Shown here in pieces: positions 58,155 to 64,000 of a stretch of 64,000 bases of DNA (the stretch's first letter is position 1; each line of letters starts with the position of its first letter). Origin of the DNA: Anoplolepis gracilipes (lineage: Eukaryota > Arthropoda > Insecta > Hymenoptera > Formicidae); NCBI RefSeq assembly GCF_047496725.1, contig NW_027328671.1:551001-615000 (forward strand), written 5' to 3'. Below the pieces are notes generated by a model. It was not told the origin of the DNA and ran no database searches. It worked only from the letters and a program-made list of their open reading frames with translations. Both the position numbers and the translations under genes were made by a program.

Positions 58155-59603
58155 TAATACATATATAATACAATACAGTAAATTATATCATTTAAAAAAA
58201 ATTTTTTAATTTAAAAAATTTTTTTAAATTTTCTATTACAGATCAAATCTTAAGTTTTTCTATTGCCTTCTTTTTTATTTGGAGTTATCATTTAAAGATT
58301 TCTTTATACAGAAAATAGAAGGGCTTGAAGTGAAGTAACGGTTGTATTTATAATAAAATTCGGATCAGAAAAAATGCGAAAAATAAATTAAAAACTGCAC
58401 GTAACTTAACAAAAAACATAAAATATTTTTGTATAAAATCTTGTGTACCATGATACAATACTATGTTGTCGAAAAAAAATAATTTATGCTAATCTATGCA
58501 TTGTCTAATCCGAATATTTACATTTTTACGAGACTTGAGAGAAATTCCGATAGATAGAAGACTTATATTCGCAAGAAAGCTATATATATTTAGAAGTAAT
58601 GTTTACAAAAATGGTTCCTTTGCAGAATTAACCACCAAAATTATTGTCGGATTCAGTTCTGGTATTTCTCAAGAACGCATCTAATCTAATAACGCATGAA
58701 TATCGATAACCAAAGCCATTGTGCACAATTTATTATGCAAATTGTTTTCTCCGATACGGCGAGCAACGGGGACGTCATATAATCTACGCTAATTACACAT
58801 CTGTTAGAAATCAGCTGTTGTAAAACAGTGGTGCGATAAAATGATTTTTACGAGCGGTTTTGCACTTTCGAGTACTTAAAAATTCTCAGATATTATTATT
58901 ATTTATGTGACATTGTCACTTGTTAATTTTTAATGATCCAATTGTTACTAGAAACTACCGAAGCTATGAAAAATATTATATTTAAAATTATTTATTTAAT
59001 TAATTAATTTATTATTTATTTATACGTATGTATTTATTATTATTGCTTTAATTTAAAATTGTTATATATATTTTTATTAAATTTGCAGGTGTAACAAAAA
59101 TTGATAGTCATGAAAAATATCATTTCTTGTATTTAACTCATGACAAAAAATAATTTAGTTAAATTAAATGTTACTATCTAATCAAATATTTGATACGAAA
59201 TATCAATAATAAAATTTTATTTTGTAAAAAATATATAGCCTTTATTATATTCATTTACAATATAACGCTATTTATTATAAAATAAAAAGGTTAATCGCAA
59301 ATCAAAGTTGACATGGCCTTGTTATTTTCCTCCTGTAAGAAAAGTTGGACTTTTAAACGCGAAATTTCTTTAGTTAAATGTGGTTGAATATGGTTGCTAA
59401 TTTACAATTATAGAAACCATTTTCTAATGAAAAAAAATAATAAACATGCATATAAAATATAAAAATTACTAATAATATCTTAATAAAGTATTTGTATGTA
59501 TGTGTATGTCTGATTCAGTATTTAAAATTACTCTCATTTAGTTATTATAATTATGTAAAAATAATTTAACAATTTCACATATATAATTTTAAATATTATA
59601 TAT
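57721..59603. other. AT-rich gene-free DNA
   Basis: (TA)n palindromic stretch at 58090-58150. No supported gene. Confidence 0.5.
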
Positions 59604-59790
59604 ATTAAAAATTGAAAAAAATACAATGATTTCTTTCAATATTTTCTCTCTCACGGAATCGATATATAGACAAAGAGAATTCAATATATATTGATGTTTA
59701 ATATATATCGAATTCTCTTTGTCTATATATCGATTCAGAGAGAGAGAGAAAATATTGAAAGAAATCATTGTATTTTATTTAATTTTTAAT
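59604..59790. repeat. 187-bp near-perfect hairpin
   Basis: Arms of about 90 bp (ATACAATGATTTCTTTCAAT ... GACAAAGAGAATTC and the inverse) with a loop of about 6-8 bases and only a few mismatches, plus a (GA)n length difference. Either a young MITE or a transcribed hairpin. Confidence 0.88.
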
Positions 59791-61167
59791 ATATATATAT
59801 TATATATTTATTTAATTAATTAAAGTTTTTTAATTCCATTTTTGAATGTTTAAATACAAAAAATCGTTTATTAATATTACATATTTGAAATCTATATTAC
59901 ATTAATAATCTCTTTAATTTTGAGAAAAATGAGAAAATATAATTTTTAGAAAATATCTGTTCTTATATCAAATTTATATCTTGTAATAATTTAAATTGTA
60001 TGTGTATTTTTTCCACGTACTTTACATCTTCAAGAGATGTACATATAAACATTTTAATTCTTTATATCTCATACGAATAATTATGACAGATTAAATTAAG
60101 TACAGTTTTTTCTTGTTTGTTGAAACTAATTGAAGTCAGCACATTATCTTTACAAGCTATTTGTGTTAAAAATATGTATGTACATACAATCTTTACATTT
60201 TTAATTATTTTCTATAAATTTGATAAAGTTAACTGACTCTTGATTCAAATTCTAATGACAAGATATGTATGACTGTTAAATTAAAATTAATATTAAATTA
60301 AAAATATGCACACATTTTTTTCGGTATTTTTATTAAAAAATATAATATAATCTTATGTCAGGATCAAATCTGTGTAATAGGTTGGAAAAATATGCGCGGA
60401 TAAAGAGAGGTATGTATCTTGTAGGTGTTCCGAATGTTTCGATCTAATTCCGCCGACGATAGGCGATCTACACATTCGACTTTAATTTCTATTTATATGT
60501 TTCATTGTCGAAGGCAAACGCGAAATGGAGATCAATTTTACGCTCAACTAAATCATGTGCCACGTATACTTAACCATATTGGAAAAGCTTTAAAGCAAAT
60601 GTCTTTCTTTTATTGCTATTCGATGACGAAATTTGCGACACTGTCTGCAGGCGCCATTAAAACTCGATTGTCATTTGTCATCGATCAAAGTTTAAAATCG
60701 AGGCTACATAAAACCGTCGCTTTTGCATCCTTGATGTAGAAAAAAATTTATTCTATTAATCGTTAATTATTAATTAAATAAGTACTACAAACTGTCACAG
60801 CACATTATAAAAATTGATTACACTGATCTTTAAATATCATAGCTTCTTTCCGCTTGTATGCTTTCAAAATATTCGTGTTTGTGGTTCCATGCGGATTTTC
60901 ATACGATTTTTTTGTCATCACGGCGGAGTTTGTTACTTCCTGTTGTTACACCGCGAAAGAGTCAAAAACAAACCGCATCTTCGCGAAGAAAAAGATGACA
61001 AAAATACGTTATGACTTCGGTCGTCATCCGGTGCGGTATTTTTGGCATGCACACATTTCATTCAGAAAGACTTTAATGAGCGAGTACGGTCAAACGATGT
61101 GTGGGCGCGTATATTTTAAAGTTTTTTTGCGATCTTCAAAATAATTTTTTAAATTAAAATTAATGAT
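59791..61167. other. Gene-free DNA with ORF-like higher-GC segments
   Basis: 60425-60739 (plus, 104 codons) and 60854-61144 (plus, 96 codons) are open and less AT-rich than their flanks, but I recognise no motif and no clear splice context. Could be decayed transposon sequence adjoining the LINE remnant. Confidence 0.4.
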
Positions 61168-64000
61168 TCGTTCTATTTCAGTTCCATCCAAATATTTCAA
61201 CGCACTATTTCCTTTCAATTCTTTTTTTATACTCCTAACTATCGTATATTTCGTTTTCTCTGCATTAATTTTTAACTTATTTACATCCATTTTTCTACTA
61301 TAATAAATGCCGTATGAATTTTACTCTCCAATTCCTACTTTCTTTAGTTATACATACTAATGTATCATCTGTGATTTTTATATTACATCCTTCTGAACAG
61401 ACTTTAATTATATTGTTTATACATATATACAATAAATAAAAAGTTTTAATGTAGACCTCGGTAGCATTCAATATTCAATGACAATTAATTTAGACCACTT
61501 ATTGTTGAAACGGATCTGTTATGTTCTATTATTTATGATCTTAACTATTCTTCAAATTCTGTATTGATATAATTTCTCTATTAATCTTTCCCTATCTATT
61601 GTTTCAATTGTTCGTTTAAGATCCATAAAAAATTACCCCATTTTTTAATTATCATTTTATCTTCACTATCAATTTCCATTCATCGACAACGGTTTGAATC
61701 GCTGTTTTATACGAATATTGCTTTCTAAAGCTCAATTATTGTTCCGTTATATCATTAAAATCAAGATACATTTTAATTTGTTTTTTTATTACTAATTCTA
61801 ATAATTTCTCAAAAATTAATTAAATAAGAAAATTAATTAAAAAAATAAATAAGTATTTTAATTCTAATAATTTTTCAAAAATTGGTAGCATATTAATAGG
61901 TCTATATTTGCTTGCTTTTTCTATTTTTGAGATCGATTTACGATTATTGTGGATATTTTCCAACGTTCTCTGAATAACAACCTCAAGAAATTATTTAATA
62001 GATCAACAAACTCCTCTTTTATGCAAAATGCTATATAAGCATCTTATCTAATTATTCCCTCATCCGTACCTTTTTTTTAGTAGTCTGATAATAATTTCTT
62101 CTAAATCCTTTATTTTAATTATTTCAAAATTTTTTGTTATTGAAAATAACTAGTTATTAAAAATAAATAGTTCTTTTACTCTCCGGATTTCCTTTCACTC
62201 GGACTCGCACTGCCAGACTTTTTACCATTTATAGATTTTACTATATTAATAATACTTTGTATATAATAGATATTATCGGCTATATTGTACCCATTTATGT
62301 CCTAATATTTGAAACTCTATATTTTCTATTTCTCTTGTAGCTATTGATACGCCTCTTCGAAGTTTACCACATTCTCGTAGGGTCATTCTTATTATAGTCT
62401 ATCATATTTTTATAATATTCTTTCTTCTTATCCATAATTAATTTGACTACTATTTCTTTCACTTTTAAACAACCAATTTTATTGTGTATCATCATATAAT
62501 GCATTATTATATGATTCATCCTTTTTAGCTGCTGCTTCTCTTATATCACCTGAAAACCACTTTTTTTCTTCTTATTACTTTTGAAATTTAAAATTTTTTC
62601 CTAGTACTATAATATTCAGTGCATCTACTATATTATCAACAAATTTCTTTCCTCTCTCTAATTTCCAAATCTTGATCTTGCTCTATTTTATTTTCTACCA
62701 ATTAAACTCGTCTACATTATAATAGGGAGTTTGCATTTTAAAAAAATTCTTTTTTTTATATGTGTAATTTAAATATATATTATTATAAATTTATTTATAA
62801 GAAAATTTTAAATTTTAATCAATAGGAAGATATAAAAAAATTAAATAAAAATTTAATAAAATTTAAATTGTGAGAAAACGATTTTGATTGGTTGGAGTGC
62901 GTGACGTCACAGTGCAATAGTTTCAAACGTTTGTTTTCTGTATTCTGTATTGCGATATTTGGTCATTCTTGAAGCGCTTAAATTTGTTGGGTGTTTTAAT
63001 TGTTGTAACTTTTACATAGAGGTAGAAAACAGGTTTTGCACGTGTTACCTTTGCCTATTTTTACAATAACTGGATATTTTAATAAATAAAAATAGTGTGT
63101 TGTCACTGCATATATTGGTTAGGTTTGGGGAGACTCTATTTCAGCGCTATTAGCGTCTCCCCGAATGTAGATATTGCACTGTGACGTCACATCGCGTTCG
63201 GGAGGACTCGGTCGTTTGCAGATTGTATTCGACAATTTCAAATAATGTAATTTTTATTATTGATTTTCTCGCTTAATTTGCATTAAAAAATTACGAAAAA
63301 AATAATTACATTTAAAACTATATATAAATTATAAAATGCAATTGTTTTTCAAAATCATGCAAACTCCCAATTCCTAGCGCTAAATTCTCTATATTTATTA
63401 TTAGCTTTACGCACACTTAATACAACTTTTAGCCATGTATGATCTGTTATTTTAGGCTCGTGCATCTTGTACCTGTATTATTAGTAAAAAATAAATCGGT
63501 AATTGTTTGACTATCCTTCATAATTCTTATCGGTTTATTAACATACTGTTTTATACCTAAGCTTGCCATTACCGTTTGCAACTTCTTCGTATAGAATGAA
63601 TCTATCATAAAATTTATATTAAAATCTTCCATTACTATACAGTTCCATTAATCAATAAAAAATTATTATACAGATTCATTAATCAATAATATAAATTACT
63701 CCTCTACTATTATTAATCCTCTAGAAATCTCACAGAATCATGTGATGCACTCGGTGAATGATATAATATCATTTATTACGCCTTTATAAAATTTCTCTAT
63801 CGCAATACACCAATTTGATACTATTTCATATTTATATTTATTATTATCTCTTACCTTAATTATTATTCTTATCTTATACAAAACCGTCCTTTCTGTATTT
63901 GGATTTTCCACATCACATCTAATTATACTATAATCCAACATGTTTACTTTACTATCTTCAATTTCATCAGTCAATTTAGACTCTGACTACTAATGCTATG
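61168..64000 (-). pseudogene. Decayed non-LTR retrotransposon (LINE), endonuclease and RT remnants
   Basis: Read on the minus strand. 63974-63738 resembles the start of an endonuclease domain (MLDYSIIRCD). 63632-63450 has EDFNINFM and NKPIRIM...TITDLFFTNN, the endonuclease GDFN / STTIDLVFT region. About 62580-62480 has WFSGDIREAAAKKDESYNNALYDDT, the linker before RT. About 61440-61350 has a degenerate YADD box (KITDDTLV). 61290-61168 has NKLKINAEKTKY...LDGTEIERI. Frames are broken by stops and shifts, the 3' end is cut near 61168, and the 5' end leaves the window. The motif set suits the Jockey/CR1 group. A TIR element (62725-63368) interrupts it. Confidence 0.82.
62725..63368. mobile_element. 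644-bp TIR element inserted in the LINE
   Basis: Ends GGGAGTTTGCATTTTA and the inverse of GGGAGTTTGCATGATTTT. LINE similarity stops at one border and resumes at the other. Inside, GTGACGTCACAGTGCAATA (62901-62919) is repeated as a perfect inverse at 63172-63190. GGGGAGAC/GTCTCCCC (63127-63134/63155-63162) forms a hairpin. No clear target duplication and no transposase. Confidence 0.75.

Noticed and set aside
60425..61144. Two plus-strand frames of 104 and 96 codons next to the LINE
   Set aside because: No motif recognised, no splice context, and location beside a decayed retrotransposon.

Overview
The window is an AT-rich stretch of an insect nuclear genome. A hymenopteran, most probably an ant, is inferred from compact introns, CpG-rich islands in a very AT-rich background, long (AG)n/(TA)n/(CA)n arrays, and abundant TA-flanked palindromic MITEs ending in CAGGGTGTCYC. 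The sequence alone does not prove the taxon. I found two protein-coding genes I can support. The rest is repeats, introns and intergenic DNA.

Gene 1 (7459-9501, +) encodes a small secreted protein of about 173 aa. Its first coding exon is only the ATG. Exon 2 supplies the rest of the signal peptide, an 18-bp coding minisatellite and a Trp-rich C-terminal block. Gene 2 (14071-23302, +) is the insect ataxin-7 orthologue, the SAGA subunit that anchors the deubiquitinase module. It has six coding exons, all with consistent phases, giving 684 aa. It has the N-terminal C-x2-C-x11-H-x4-H zinc finger and the SCA7 motif C-x10-C-x5-C-x2-H. A CpG-rich, TATA-less promoter region with a consensus CRE lies just upstream. 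Its 3' UTR may be long.

Layout: 1-7.1 kb is AT-rich DNA with a Tc1-like MITE, a non-autonomous Helitron with both ends intact (3198-4368) and a small MITE. 7.1-9.8 kb is gene 1, with two related MITEs in and beside it. 11.0-12.1 kb is a TTAA-flanked element, and 13.0-13.1 kb is an (AG)n array. 13.6-23.3 kb is ataxin-7, whose introns hold large fold-back repeats and a three-level transposon nest. 23.3-42.1 kb is gene-free DNA carrying many MITEs, another three-level nest (28744-30459) and the 3' end of a BEL/Pao retrotransposon inserted in a Tc1-like element. 42.1-42.7 kb is an orphan CpG-rich, promoter-like region. 45.5-47.0 kb is a tRNA-derived SINE between two long palindromic MITEs. 48.6-50.1 kb is a hAT MITE with a perfect 8-bp target duplication, nested in another element. 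55.0-56.5 kb is a fold-back repeat and 59.6-59.8 kb is a long hairpin. The last 3 kb is a decayed LINE on the minus strand, broken by a 644-bp TIR element.

No CRISPR, bacterial or viral gene system is present. The unusual content is the density, nesting and symmetry of the palindromic transposons and the gene-structure details of the two genes.
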